In this document: one piece after another, positions 7,949-17,508 of the stretch
Layout: every line of letters begins with the position of its first letter
How positions within the stretch are numbered: position 1 is the stretch's first letter
Assembly (NCBI RefSeq): GCF_003688625.1
Contig: NZ_RCWY01000003.1
Location: forward strand, 620,001-684,000
Length of the DNA stretch: 64,000 nt
Source of the DNA: Sphingomonas sp. PP-CE-3A-406
GTDB taxonomy: Bacteria; Pseudomonadota; Alphaproteobacteria; Sphingomonadales; Sphingomonadaceae
Reading direction: 5' to 3'
The notes under the pieces: model-generated
Database searches by the model: none
Seen by the model: only the letters and a program-made list of their open reading frames with translations
Told to the model about the DNA's origin: nothing
Program-made: the position numbers and the translations under genes

Positions 7949-10108
7949 ATGACTGCGCAGAACGATGTAGACGCTACTGCGCTCGATCAGGCGCAGACCC
8001 AGGACAGCGGGCTGGACCTGACCGCGTGCGACCGCGAGCCGATCCATATTCCGGGTTCGATCCAGCCGCACGGCCTGTTGCTCGTTGCAGATCCGGCGTC
8101 GCTGAAGATCGTCGCGGGGGCGGGTGATATCGAGGGGCGGCTGGCAGCAGAGTGGCTCGGTGTCGGTCTTGCGCAGGTGTTGGCGCAGGTTGTCCCGACG
8201 GACGACGTGGGGCCGGGGGGGATGGTCGGCGATCCGGTGATGGGATCCACCGAACGCTTCGAGGTGACGATCCACCGCAGCGGCGATTATCTGCTGGCCG
8301 AGCTCGAGCCGGTCGAGGCCGCGCCGATGACCGCGACGCAGATGCTCGGTCGACTCAACCCGATGATCACGATATTCGAGCGCGCGACCGATCTGAGCAC
8401 GCTGTGCGACCGCGCCGCCATCGCGTTCCGCCAGCTCACCGGGTTCGACCGGGTGATGATCTATCGCTTCCTCGACGACGACGCCGGCCGCGTCGTGGCA
8501 GAGGACAAGGCCGTCGGCCTCGGCACTTTCCTCAACCATCATTTCCCGGCATCGGACATTCCGAAGCAGGCGCGCGCGCTGTACGTCCGCAACCGGACGC
8601 GGACGATCCCGACGATCGCCTATGCGCCCGCCGTGCTGCGTCCCGCTGGGTTCGAGACGCTCGATCTGAGCGACGTGACGGTACGCAGCGTGTCGCCGAT
8701 CCACCTGCGCTATCTCGCCAATATGGAAGTTGCGGCCTCCGCGTCGATCTCGATCGTCAAGGACGGGCTGCTCTGGGGCCTGATCGCCTGCCACAACGCC
8801 ACGCCGCGCGGCCTGAGCCCCGACGTCCGCGCCGCATCGGCGACGCTGGCCAGCGGGCTGGCACGCCAGATCCGCGCGAAGGAAGAGGCCGAGATCTACC
8901 GCGAACGACTGCGGCTGCGCGGCGCCGAGGATGCGGTGGTCGCCAAGCTCGCGACCGAACCGGCGCCGCGCAGCATCGTCGTGACGTTGCGCGACGACCT
9001 GCGGCGGATGCTCGACGCCGATGGGTTCGCGTTCGTGCAGGGAACGATCGTCGACACCGACGGAGTCTGCCCCGCGCATGACGAAATCCGCGATCTCGTC
9101 GCCTGGGTCTGCGCGCGCAGCGGGATCGAGCCGCTGGCGACGCACGAGCTCCCCTCGCTGCTGCCGCGCGCGGACGCCTATCGCGCCTGCGCTAGCGGGG
9201 TGCTGGCGATGCCGTTGATCGACGATGGCGCGATGCTGTTCTGGTTTCGTGCCGAACAGGCCGAGGAGGTCGAATGGGCGGGCAATCCGCACAAGGCGGT
9301 GTCGCTCGATCCGACCGCGGTGCTCACCCCGCGCACCTCGTTCCAGTCCTGGACCCAGGTCGTGTCGGGCCGATCGCGCCGCTGGACGCTGGAGGAGATC
9401 GAGGCTGCGCATCGCCTGCGCCGCGCGTTCCACGACGCGCATATCAATCAGCGGCTGCGCCTGCTCAATGCGGATCTGCAGCGCACGCTCGCCGACAAGG
9501 ACGTGCTGATCGCGCAGAAGGACGTCCTGATGAAGGAGGTCAACCACCGCGTACAGAACAGCCTCCAGCTGGTCGCCGCGTTCCTCGCGCTCCAGGCGAA
9601 GGCGTCCGACGATGCCAAAGTGAAGGAGCATCTCGCCGAGGCGCAGGCGCGGCTTTCCGCGGTCGCGCTGGTGCATCGCCGGCTCTACCGCGACGATCAG
9701 GTCGAGTCGGTCGACCTCTCGCGCTATCTGGAGGAACTGGCGGGCGACATGAAGACTTCGCTCGGCGCGGAATGGGCGGCGCAGATCCGGCTCGATCTCG
9801 CGCCGATCCTGGTGCCGACCGACCGGGCCGTGAACATCGGGCTGGTCCTCACCGAACTCGTCATCAACGCCAGCAAATATGCCTATGGCGGGCAGCCCGG
9901 GCCGATCCTGATCGCGCTCGAACAGCATCGCAACCGCCTCCGCCTGATCGTCGCCGACGATGGATTGGGCAAGGTCGGGACGCGCGAGGGGTTCGGCAGC
10001 CGGATGATGAACGCGATCGTCGCCGGGCTGTCGGGTACGATCGAGCATGACGACAACATGCCCGGCCTGCGCGTGATCATGACCGCGCCGATCGTCGATA
10101 TCGTCTGA
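7949..10108 (+). CDS. Bacteriophytochrome sensor histidine kinase
   Basis: A 719-residue red/far-red photoreceptor kinase. Residues 20-130 are the PAS-like domain with the biliverdin-attachment Cys27 in LTACDREPIHIPGSIQPHG. The GAF domain follows, with FPASDIPKQARALYVRN (PxSDIP motif) and SPIHLRYLANM (chromophore-contacting His). The PHY domain carries the tongue motif TPRTSFQSW. The C-terminal kinase has the H-box EVNHRVQNSLQLVAAFLALQ with His533, placing it in the HisKA_2/HWE-like class, then an N-box ELVINASKYAYGG. The ATG at 7949 has an AAGGGGG ribosome-binding site; in-frame codons upstream are less likely. No heme oxygenase or partner response regulator is adjacent, so biliverdin supply and output lie elsewhere. 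Confidence 0.95.
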   Translation: MTAQNDVDATALDQAQTQDSGLDLTACDREPIHIPGSIQPHGLLLVADPASLKIVAGAGDIEGRLAAEWLGVGLAQVLAQVVPTDDVGPGGMVGDPVMGSTERFEVTIHRSGDYLLAELEPVEAAPMTATQMLGRLNPMITIFERATDLSTLCDRAAIAFRQLTGFDRVMIYRFLDDDAGRVVAEDKAVGLGTFLNHHFPASDIPKQARALYVRNRTRTIPTIAYAPAVLRPAGFETLDLSDVTVRSVSPIHLRYLANMEVAASASISIVKDGLLWGLIACHNATPRGLSPDVRAASATLASGLARQIRAKEEAEIYRERLRLRGAEDAVVAKLATEPAPRSIVVTLRDDLRRMLDADGFAFVQGTIVDTDGVCPAHDEIRDLVAWVCARSGIEPLATHELPSLLPRADAYRACASGVLAMPLIDDGAMLFWFRAEQAEEVEWAGNPHKAVSLDPTAVLTPRTSFQSWTQVVSGRSRRWTLEEIEAAHRLRRAFHDAHINQRLRLLNADLQRTLADKDVLIAQKDVLMKEVNHRVQNSLQLVAAFLALQAKASDDAKVKEHLAEAQARLSAVALVHRRLYRDDQVESVDLSRYLEELAGDMKTSLGAEWAAQIRLDLAPILVPTDRAVNIGLVLTELVINASKYAYGGQPGPILIALEQHRNRLRLIVADDGLGKVGTREGFGSRMMNAIVAGLSGTIEHDDNMPGLRVIMTAPIVDIV

Positions 10109-10206
10109 TCGGGCGGCTTGCCGGCGAACGCATGCTTGGGCGCGGCTGATATTTGCTCGGGCGCCCGCGGGTTGAAGCTTTATGCTGCACCTGCGAAATA
10201 AACCGG

Positions 10207-11418
10207 ATGATCGATACCGACCAAACCGTTGCCGACTCCGCCGTTCCTCAGGTTAATGCGCGGCTCGCATTGCTCGCGCTCGCGGTCGGTGGCTTCGCGA
10301 TCGGGACGACCGAGTTCGCTGCGATGAGCCTGTTGCCGCAGTTCGCACGCGGACTCGGGATCGACGAGCCGACCGCGGGGCACGTCATCAGCGCCTATGC
10401 GCTCGGCGTCGTCGTGGGTGCGCCGACGATCGCAGTGCTGGCGGCGAAGATCGAGCGGCGGGTGTTGCTGATCGGGTTGATGACGTTCCTCGGGATTGCC
10501 AACGGCCTGTCCGCGCTCGCGCCGACCTATAACCTGATGTTGCTGGCCAGATTCCTGAGTGGCCTACCCCATGGCGCGTATTTCGGGGTCGGATCGCTGG
10601 TCGCGGCGTCGATGGTGCCGCGCGAGAAGCGGTCGCGCGCGGTGTCGCGGATGATGCTCGGGCTGACGATCGCGACGATCGCGGGTGTGCCGCTCGCGAA
10701 CGGCATCGGCCAGTGGTTCGGCTGGCGCTGGGGCTTTGGGATCGTCGCGATCATCGCGGTCGCGACGGTGGCGATGCTGTTTCGGTTCGCGCCCGTCTTG
10801 CGCCCCGCTAAGGATGCCAGCCCGCTGGGAGAACTCGCGGCGTTGCGTAACGGGCAGGTTTGGCTGACTCTAGCGATCGGTGCGGTCGGGTTTGGCGGGA
10901 TTTTCTGCGTCTACACCTATCTCGCCTCGACGCTGACCGAAGTGACGGGCGTATCGTCCGCGTTCACGCCCGTGGCGTTCGCGCTGTTCGGCGTCGGCAT
11001 GACGATCGGCACTTTGGTCTGCGCGAAGGCCGCGGACGTGGCGCTGATGCCCGCCGCGGGGATCACGTTGCTGTTCGGAGCGGGGGCGCTCGCGCTCTAC
11101 GCGCCAGCGACGCCGCATCTCTGGGCGATGTTGCCGGTGGTGGTGTTGATCGGGTGCGGCGGCGGGCTCTCGACGATCCTGCAGACGCGACTGATGGATG
11201 TCGCGGAGGAAGCGCAGACGTTGGCGGCGGCGCTCAACCATTCCGCGTTCAATACCGCCAACGCGCTTGGCCCCTGGCTTGGCGGCCTGGCGATTGCGGG
11301 CGGGTATGGGCTGCCGTCGACTGGGTGGGTCGGGACGGCGCTGGCGCTGGGCGGGTTTGCGATCTGGGCGGTGTCTTGGGGATTGGATCGCCGGCGGGTT
11401 TCAGTGATGACCCGCTGA
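10207..11418 (+). CDS. MFS transporter, DHA1/AraJ-like
   Basis: A 403-residue major facilitator protein with 12 predicted helices. GFAIGTTEFAAMSLLPQFA in helix 1 is the hallmark of the AraJ/YdhP-like drug and sugar exporter group. The loop between helices 2 and 3 has KIERRVLLIG, and FLSGLPHGAYFGVGSLVAA follows in helix 4. The second half includes ALNHSAFNTANALGPWLGG, also typical. The ATG at 10207 avoids a Cys-rich leader encoded by an upstream start. Exported substrate is unknown. The gene is solitary; two palindromic repeats follow it. Confidence 0.9.
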   Translation: MIDTDQTVADSAVPQVNARLALLALAVGGFAIGTTEFAAMSLLPQFARGLGIDEPTAGHVISAYALGVVVGAPTIAVLAAKIERRVLLIGLMTFLGIANGLSALAPTYNLMLLARFLSGLPHGAYFGVGSLVAASMVPREKRSRAVSRMMLGLTIATIAGVPLANGIGQWFGWRWGFGIVAIIAVATVAMLFRFAPVLRPAKDASPLGELAALRNGQVWLTLAIGAVGFGGIFCVYTYLASTLTEVTGVSSAFTPVAFALFGVGMTIGTLVCAKAADVALMPAAGITLLFGAGALALYAPATPHLWAMLPVVVLIGCGGGLSTILQTRLMDVAEEAQTLAAALNHSAFNTANALGPWLGGLAIAGGYGLPSTGWVGTALALGGFAIWAVSWGLDRRRVSVMTR

Positions 11419-11423
11419 CTACT

Positions 11424-11501
11424 GTTCTCCCGCGAAGGCGGGAGTCCAGGGTTACTGGCGGTGGCGCTGGTGGCTCCTGGACCCCCGCCTTGGCGGGGAA
11501 C
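11424..11501. repeat. Intergenic palindromic repeat, type B pair
   Basis: Imperfect inverted arms at 11424-11450 and about 11476-11501 each contain a small CCCGCGAAGGCGGG or CCCCGCCTTGGCGGGG hairpin followed by a GTCCAGG/CCTGGAC end. The core is shared with 4747-4762. It lies directly after the MFS gene and next to a type A element. Confidence 0.8.
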
Positions 11502-11535
11502 GGTCATGTGGAGCGCCCGCGCTGCCCTATTTCCC

Positions 11536-11637
11536 CACCCCGCCGAAGGCCGGGGCCCAATTGGGGGACGGTGCTAACTAGCGGCAGCGCTCCGTTATTG
11601 CAGCCTTACCAATTGGGCCCCGGCCTTCGCCGGGGTG
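11536..11637. repeat. Intergenic palindromic repeat, type A copy 3
   Basis: Arms at 11536-11564 and 11609-11637 are reverse complements over 29 bases with one mismatch, 44 bases apart, the same spacing as the copy at 4596-4703. The ends carry CCAATTGG. It lies between two convergent MFS transporter genes. Confidence 0.93.
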
Positions 11638-11708
11638 TTGCTCTTCAGTTCGTGAGATGTCGTGGGTGCGGAGAGGGGCTAGGCGGTAAGTCCGTCAGCC
11701 CCGACCAA

Positions 11709-13040
11709 TCACCGCGCGATGTCGCGCTTCGCCAGCTGCTTGTTCAGGCCCAGTGCGATCAGCGTGAACACCGCGCCCGAGAACAGGTACGCGCCACTTG
11801 CTGCCAGCCCAAGCTTGCTCGTCAGCAACAGCGCCGCCAGCGGAGCGAACCCCGCACCGAACAGCCACGCCAGATCGGTCGTCAGCGCCGACCCCGTATA
11901 ACGATGCTGCGGCGACAGGCTCGAGGCGATCGCGCCCGAGGACTGGCCGAACGACAGGCCGAACAGCAGGAAGCCGATGCCCATGAACAGGCGCTCGCCG
12001 ATCTCGCCGCCATCGAGCAGCGACGGTGCGGCGATCGCGAACAGCGCGATCAGTACCGCGATCGTGCCGAGCATCGTGCGACGACCGAACCGGTCTGCGA
12101 GCAGCCCCGATACCAGCATCGCGCCGATCCCGATGATCGCGCCGATCACCTCGACAACGAGGAAGCGACCTGCCGATTCACGCGTGAACAGCACGACCCA
12201 CGACAACGGGAACACCGTGACCATGTGGAACAGCGCGAAGCTCGCCAGCGGCACGAACGAACCCAGCCAGATCGCCTTCCACTGCGACTGCACGGTCTCG
12301 ACCACCGGGGCGGGCTCGAGCTCGCGCTTGGCGTACATGTCTTCGAATTCTGGCGTCACCACCAGACGAAGACGCGCGAACAGCGCGACGACGTTGATCG
12401 CGAACGCCACGAAGAACGGATAGCGCCAGCCCCAGGCGAAGAAATCTTCGGTCGGCAACGCGGCGACGAAGAACGCGAACAGGCCGCTCGCGACCAGCAA
12501 GCCGATCGGCGCCCCGAGCTGCGGCAGCATCGCGTACCAGCCGCGATGCTTTTCCGGCGAGTTCAGCGACAACAGCGAGGCGAGGCCGTCCCAGGCGCCC
12601 CCGAGCGCGATGCCCTGGCCGATACGGAGCAGCGCGAGGATCGCGACCGACCAGTTGCCGACCGAATCATAGCTCGGGATGAACCCCATCGCGACGGTCG
12701 AGGTGCCGAGCAGGAACAGGGAGATCGTCAGCTTGACGCTGCGGCCGTACGCACGATCGACCGCGATGAAGATGATCGAGCCGATCGGGCGGGCGATGAA
12801 CGCCAGCGCGAACACCGCGAACGAATACAGCGTGCCCTGCAACCGGTCGACATACGGGAAGACCAGGGTCGGGAACACGAGCACCGAGGCGATCGCGTAC
12901 ACGAAGAAGTCGAAGAATTCCGAGGTGCGGCCGATCACTACGCCGATCGCGATCACGCCGGGCGTGACGTGCTCGCCGTCGCTGTGGATACTGCGAGCAT
13001 CGGCTTCGAAGCTCGTCTCGGGGATCGTGTTTGCACTCAT
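11709..13040 (-). CDS. MFS transporter, metabolite:H+ symporter (MHS)-like
   Basis: A 443-residue 12-helix transporter. The N-terminal region reads GVVIGRTSEFFDFFVYAIAS, like the MHS group where a Glu/Asp-Phe-Asp motif opens helix 1. The helix 2-3 loop and RIGQGIALGGAWDGLASLL in helix 4 also fit that group (LQGxxxGGE-like in relatives), which imports organic acids, proline or betaine. ADRFGRRTMLGTIAVLIAL marks the second-half conserved loop. Residues 1-30 are a polar cytoplasmic leader. The gene is divergent from the cyo operon with a 213-base shared upstream region. Substrate is not predictable. Confidence 0.88.
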   Translation of the reverse strand: MSANTIPETSFEADARSIHSDGEHVTPGVIAIGVVIGRTSEFFDFFVYAIASVLVFPTLVFPYVDRLQGTLYSFAVFALAFIARPIGSIIFIAVDRAYGRSVKLTISLFLLGTSTVAMGFIPSYDSVGNWSVAILALLRIGQGIALGGAWDGLASLLSLNSPEKHRGWYAMLPQLGAPIGLLVASGLFAFFVAALPTEDFFAWGWRYPFFVAFAINVVALFARLRLVVTPEFEDMYAKRELEPAPVVETVQSQWKAIWLGSFVPLASFALFHMVTVFPLSWVVLFTRESAGRFLVVEVIGAIIGIGAMLVSGLLADRFGRRTMLGTIAVLIALFAIAAPSLLDGGEIGERLFMGIGFLLFGLSFGQSSGAIASSLSPQHRYTGSALTTDLAWLFGAGFAPLAALLLTSKLGLAASGAYLFSGAVFTLIALGLNKQLAKRDIAR

Positions 13041-13202
13041 TCTTCAACTCGCTCTTCAGGGCGCGAACCCGATGATACGCTGTTCCGGCGGATACGGGCA
13101 GATATATTCCGTCCCAGTCCTCCGCGCCCAATGCGGGCAGTGGTGATCTATGCTAATCTTGGTAACGATAAAGCCATGCCGATGTTGCAGTGCAGCGCCC
13201 AT

Positions 13203-13217
13203 TGGACAAATTGTCCA
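13203..13217. promoter_or_regulatory. Palindromic operator candidate upstream of cyoA
   Basis: TGGACAAATTGTCCA is a perfect palindrome with 7-base arms around a central A. It ends 36 bases before the cyoA ATG in the intergenic region shared with the divergent MFS gene. Its position suggests a regulator site controlling the oxidase operon. The identity of the regulator is not known; the site does not look like an FNR box. Confidence 0.5.
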
Positions 13218-13253
13218 CTGTAGCGCGGCGAAAGTGAGGCGTAGGGGGTCCGC

Positions 13254-14474
13254 ATGATCGTTGAGAAAACCGTTTCCCGCGCGAAAAAATGGCTGGCCGT
13301 GCTGCCGCTTGCGCTGCTCACCAGCGGCTGCAACTGGGTCGTGATGTCCCCCTCGGGCGATATCGCAGTGCAACAGCGCGACCTCGTGCTGATCGCGACC
13401 GGGCTGATGCTGCTGATCATCGTCCCGGTGATCGCGCTGACGCTGCTGTTCGCGTTCCGCTACCGCCAGGCGAACACCGAAGCCAAGTACGAGCCCAACT
13501 GGGATCACTCGGTCGGGCTCGAGCTACTGATCTGGGGTATTCCCCTGCTGATCATCATCGCGCTCGGCGCGCTGACCTGGACCAGCACGCATCTGCTGGA
13601 TCCGTACCGTCCGCTCGGTCGGATCAAGCCCGATGCGCCGACGCTCGCGAACAACGTGCCGGTCGGCAATCTGGTCGACCAGCAGCAGTTGGCGAACGGC
13701 GTCGGCAAGCCGCTCGAGGTTCAGGTCGTCGCGCTCGATTGGAAGTGGCTCTTCATCTATCCGGAATACGGCATCGCCACGGTCAACGAACTGGCCGCGC
13801 CGGTTGATCGTCCGATCCGTTTCTCGATGACCTCGTCGTCGGTGATGAACGCGTTCTACATCCCTGCGCTCGCCGGCATGATCTACACGATGCCCGGCAT
13901 GCAGACGACGCTGAACGCGGTGATCAACAAGCCCGGCAACTACGAGGGCTTCTCGTCCAACTATAGCGGCGCTGGCTTCTCGGGGATGCGCTTCCGCTTC
14001 CACGGCGTCAGCGACGCGGGCTTCCAGGCCTGGGTCAACCAGGTCAAGCAGCGCGGGGGCGGTCTCAATCGCGCGAGCTATCTCCAGCTGGAGAAGCCGA
14101 GCGAGAAGGTTCCGGTCCGCTATTACAATGCGGTCGAGGCGAACATGTTCAAGCTGGTCGTCGAGCAGTGCGTCCAGCCCGGCAAGGTCTGCATGTCGCA
14201 GATGATGCACGGCGGCAGAGGCGGGGGGGACTCGCACGCCGGCATGGCGATGCCCGGGGTCAATGGCGGCAAGGGCCCGCAGGAGACCTCAGATCGCGTC
14301 AAGGGCGCGTTGCTCAAGGACGCGGACGAAAAGGGAAGCGGCAACCACTGGACCGCGCCGGCCGACATAAAACAGGACGGCGCCAACAGCGCGCCCGGCT
14401 CGCAGTCCAACCGCAATCATACGATGCTGACCCCCTCCACCATGCCGGGCACGCGCCCCGTCGCGAACGGCTAG
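13254..14474 (+). CDS. cyoA: Cytochrome bo/ba3-type ubiquinol oxidase subunit II
   Basis: A 406-residue lipoprotein-type subunit II of a heme-copper quinol oxidase. The lipobox LTSGC puts the acylated cysteine at residue 26. Two membrane helices follow (around residues 42-67 and 85-108), then a cupredoxin domain with [22 protein letters not shown]. The CuA ligands are absent, as expected for a quinol rather than cytochrome c oxidase. Family members such as E. coli CyoA are about 315 residues. The extra length here is mostly a C-terminal tail rich in Gly, His and Met (around [13 protein letters not shown] and SHAGMAMPG). It is the first gene of cyoABCD-surf1-regBA; the ATG has a TAGGGGG ribosome-binding site. 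Confidence 0.95.
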   Translation: MIVEKTVSRAKKWLAVLPLALLTSGCNWVVMSPSGDIAVQQRDLVLIATGLMLLIIVPVIALTLLFAFRYRQANTEAKYEPNWDHSVGLELLIWGIPLLIIIALGALTWTSTHLLDPYRPLGRIKPDAPTLANNVPVGNLVDQQQLANGVGKPLEVQVVALDWKWLFIYPEYGIATVNELAAPVDRPIRFSMTSSSVMNAFYIPALAGMIYTMPGMQTTLNAVINKPGNYEGFSSNYSGAGFSGMRFRFHGVSDAGFQAWVNQVKQRGGGLNRASYLQLEKPSEKVPVRYYNAVEANMFKLVVEQCVQPGKVCMSQMMHGGRGGGDSHAGMAMPGVNGGKGPQETSDRVKGALLKDADEKGSGNHWTAPADIKQDGANSAPGSQSNRNHTMLTPSTMPGTRPVANG

Positions 14475-14484
14475 AGAAACCATC

Positions 14485-16485
14485 ATGAACGACACCCTGT
14501 TGAAGACTATCTTCGGCCGCCTGACCCTGGAGTCGCTGCCGCTGCACGAACCGATCGTCGTCGCCACCTTCGCGATGGTGGCGATCGGTGGGCTCGGGCT
14601 CGTCGCCGCGCTGACCTATTTCAAGGTCTGGGGCTATCTGTGGAACCAGTGGTTCACGAGCGTCGATCACAAGAAGATCGGCATCATGTACATCATCCTG
14701 GCGATCGTCATGCTGTTGCGCGGGTTCTCCGACGCGATCATGATGCGCGCGCAGCAGGCGATGGCGTTCAACGGCTCGGAAGGGTACCTGACCGCGCATC
14801 ACTACGACCAGGTGTTCACCGCGCACGGCGTGATCATGATCTTCTTCGTGGCGATGCCGTTGGTCACGGGCCTGATGAACTACGTCGTCCCGCTCCAGAT
14901 CGGTGCGCGCGACGTGTCGTTCCCGTTCCTCAACAATTTCAGCTTCTGGATGACCGCGGCCGGTGCCGTGATCGTCATGATGTCGCTGTTCATCGGTGAG
15001 TTCGCACGGACAGGCTGGCTCGCGATGCCGCCCCTCTCAGGGTTGGCGTATTCGCCAGACGTCGGTGTCGATTACTATATCTGGGCTTTGCAGATCGCGG
15101 GCATCGGGACGTTGCTATCCGGCGTTAATCTGGTCGCGACCATCGTCAAGATGCGCGCACCCGGCATGACCATGATGAAGATGCCGATCTTCACCTGGAC
15201 GTCGCTCTGCACCAACATCCTGATCGTCGCCGCCTTCCCGGTCCTGACCGCGGTTCTCGCGATGCTGTCGCTCGATCGCTACATTGGCACCGCGTTCTTC
15301 ACGAACGACTCGGGCGGCAACCCGATGATGTACGTCAACCTGATCTGGATCTGGGGTCACCCCGAGGTCTACATCCTGGTCCTGCCGGCGTTCGGCATCT
15401 TCTCGGAAGTCACCTCGACCTTCTCGGGCAAGCGCCTCTTCGGCTACAGTTCGATGGTCTATGCGACGCTCGTCATCACGATCCTCGCTTACCTCGTCTG
15501 GCTGCACCACTTCTTCACGATGGGGTCGGGCGCGAGCGTGAACTCGTTCTTCGGCATCACCACCATGATCATCTCGATCCCGACCGGGGCCAAGATCTTC
15601 AACTGGCTGTTCACGATGTACAAGGGCCGGATCCGGTTCGAACTGCCGATGATGTGGACGATCGCCTTCATGGTAACCTTCACGATCGGCGGCATGACCG
15701 GCGTGCTGCTCGCGGTGCCGCCCGCCGACTTCGTGCTGCACAACTCGCTGTTCCTGGTTGCGCATTTCCATAACGTGATCATCGGCGGCACGCTGTTCGG
15801 CATGTTCGCCGGCATCAACTACTGGTTCCCGAAGGCGTTCGGCTTCAAGCTCGACAAGAAGTGGGGCACGGTATCGTTCTGGTGCTGGGTGGTCGGCTTC
15901 TACTTCGCGTTCATGCCGCTCTACGTGCTCGGCCTGATGGGCGTCACCCGCCGGATGCGCTATTTCGACGATCCGAACCTGCAGATCTGGTTCGTCATCG
16001 CCGCCTTCGGTGCAGCCCTGATCGCAGCCGGCATCGGTGCCTTCCTGCTCCAGATCTTCGTCAGCATCCGCAACCGCGAGGCGCTGGCCGATCACAGCGG
16101 CGATCCCTGGGGTGGCCGTACGCTGGAGTGGGCAACCTCGTCGCCGCCACCGGAGTACAACTTCGCGTTCACGCCGATCGTCCACGACCTGGACGCCTGG
16201 TACGACATGAAGGAGCGCAAGCACGAGCGGCCTGTGACCGGCTTCAAGTCGATCCACATGCCGAGCGGCACCGGAACGGGCGTCGTGCTCGCCGGTCTCA
16301 GCGTGGCGTTCGGGTTCGCGATGATCTGGTATATCTGGTGGCTCGCAGGGCTGGCACTCGCCGGCATCTTCGGCACCACGATTTTCCACACGTTCAACTA
16401 CAAGCGCGACTTCCACATCCCGGTCGAGGACGTGATCGCCACCGAGAACGCGCGCACCCGCCAGCTCGCGACCCAGGGAGCCTGA
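14485..16485 (+). CDS. cyoB: Ubiquinol oxidase subunit I
   Basis: The 666-residue catalytic subunit of the terminal quinol oxidase. It carries the low-spin heme, the heme-copper centre and proton channels, and reduces oxygen to water. [17 protein letters not shown] contains the CuB His and the cross-linked His-Tyr pair. [11 protein letters not shown] supplies the other two CuB histidines. HFHNVIIGG holds the heme ligands. The quinol-binding residues of bo3 oxidases are conserved as Arg79 and Asp83 in [10 protein letters not shown] and His106 in [11 protein letters not shown]. Length and about 15 helices match the family. It follows cyoA by 10 bases. Confidence 0.97.
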   Translation: MNDTLLKTIFGRLTLESLPLHEPIVVATFAMVAIGGLGLVAALTYFKVWGYLWNQWFTSVDHKKIGIMYIILAIVMLLRGFSDAIMMRAQQAMAFNGSEGYLTAHHYDQVFTAHGVIMIFFVAMPLVTGLMNYVVPLQIGARDVSFPFLNNFSFWMTAAGAVIVMMSLFIGEFARTGWLAMPPLSGLAYSPDVGVDYYIWALQIAGIGTLLSGVNLVATIVKMRAPGMTMMKMPIFTWTSLCTNILIVAAFPVLTAVLAMLSLDRYIGTAFFTNDSGGNPMMYVNLIWIWGHPEVYILVLPAFGIFSEVTSTFSGKRLFGYSSMVYATLVITILAYLVWLHHFFTMGSGASVNSFFGITTMIISIPTGAKIFNWLFTMYKGRIRFELPMMWTIAFMVTFTIGGMTGVLLAVPPADFVLHNSLFLVAHFHNVIIGGTLFGMFAGINYWFPKAFGFKLDKKWGTVSFWCWVVGFYFAFMPLYVLGLMGVTRRMRYFDDPNLQIWFVIAAFGAALIAAGIGAFLLQIFVSIRNREALADHSGDPWGGRTLEWATSSPPPEYNFAFTPIVHDLDAWYDMKERKHERPVTGFKSIHMPSGTGTGVVLAGLSVAFGFAMIWYIWWLAGLALAGIFGTTIFHTFNYKRDFHIPVEDVIATENARTRQLATQGA

Positions 16486-16489
16486 CGCG

Positions 16490-17128
16490 ATGTCCGCAAT
16501 ACCCATGAAGGATGGCCTGAACGAGACCGAGAAGGTCTCGTTCTACGACATCGACGAGCATGAGCATCCCGACGGCGGCAGCACGATGCTGGGCTTCTGG
16601 ATGTACCTGATGAGCGATTGCCTCATCTTCGCGGTGCTGTTCGCGGCCTATGCCGTGCTCGGCAACAGCTATGCCGGCGGTCCCAGCCCGAAGGAGATCT
16701 TCGAACTGCCGCTGGTGGCGGTGAACACCGCGATGCTGCTGTTCTCGTCGATCACCTACGGCTTTGCGATGCTGTCGATGGAGGAAGGTCGCCAGCGCGT
16801 CATGCAGATGTGGCTGGTCTTCACCGGCCTGTTCGGCCTCGCGTTCCTGTCGATCGAAATGTACGAGTTCGCCAACCTCATCCATGAGGGTGCGGGCCCG
16901 ACCCGCAGCGCGTTCCTGTCGTCGTTCTTCACGCTCGTCGGCACGCACGGCCTTCACGTTACGATGGGCCTGATCTGGCTCGTCACCCTGATGGTCCAGG
17001 TCCAGAAGCACGGCCTGATCGCCGCGAACAAGCGCCGCCTGATGTGCCTCAGCATGTTCTGGCATTTCCTCGACGTCATCTGGATCGGCGTCTTCACCTT
17101 CGTCTATCTGATGGGCACCCTGCGATGA
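16490..17128 (+). CDS. cyoC: Ubiquinol oxidase subunit III
   Basis: A 212-residue, five-helix subunit III of the quinol oxidase. The N-terminal cytoplasmic stretch is acidic and His-containing. Helix 1 begins [21 protein letters not shown], typical of CyoC. The conserved FYLHGxH-type region appears as [19 protein letters not shown], and the end has [19 protein letters not shown]. The gene begins 4 bases after the cyoB stop, and its own stop overlaps the cyoD start (ATGA). Confidence 0.95.
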   Translation: MSAIPMKDGLNETEKVSFYDIDEHEHPDGGSTMLGFWMYLMSDCLIFAVLFAAYAVLGNSYAGGPSPKEIFELPLVAVNTAMLLFSSITYGFAMLSMEEGRQRVMQMWLVFTGLFGLAFLSIEMYEFANLIHEGAGPTRSAFLSSFFTLVGTHGLHVTMGLIWLVTLMVQVQKHGLIAANKRRLMCLSMFWHFLDVIWIGVFTFVYLMGTLR

Positions 17129-17508
17129 GCGATCCCCAAGCACCGGCGAACAATCCGCACGCCGATCACGACCATGACAATGGCGCCGCACACGGCACGC
17201 GTGGCAGCTACCTCAAGGGGTTCTTCCTCTCGGTCATCCTGACCGCGATCCCGTTCTGGGCTGTGATGACCGGCGCGTTCAAGGATCCCTCGACCGCCGC
17301 GCTCGTCGTGATGGTCTTCGCGGTCGCGCAGATCGTCGTCCACATGATCTACTTCCTGCACATGAGCGGCAAGTCGGAGGGCGGCTGGACGATGATGGCG
17401 CTGATCTTCACGATCATCCTCGTCGTCATCACGCTCAGCGGATCGATCTGGGTGATGTACCACATGAACACGAACATGATGCCGATGCAGGCCGCGGCAG
17501 ACATGTGA
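17125..17508 (+). CDS. cyoD: Ubiquinol oxidase subunit IV
   Basis: A 127-residue small subunit with three hydrophobic helices after a His/Asp-rich N-terminal tail ([15 protein letters not shown]). The family pattern is visible in [28 protein letters not shown] and the final helix. Subunit IV stabilises assembly of the copper centre in quinol oxidases. The start at 17125 lies inside the cyoC stop (ATGA), and the stop shares one base with the surf1 start (TGATG), so translation is coupled throughout. Confidence 0.94.
   Translation: MSDPQAPANNPHADHDHDNGAAHGTRGSYLKGFFLSVILTAIPFWAVMTGAFKDPSTAALVVMVFAVAQIVVHMIYFLHMSGKSEGGWTMMALIFTIILVVITLSGSIWVMYHMNTNMMPMQAAADM

Noticed and set aside
10860..13223. 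A 787-codon plus-strand open frame spanning an MFS gene end, repeats and another MFS gene
   Set aside because: It crosses palindromic repeats and is out of frame or antisense to two well-supported transporters.
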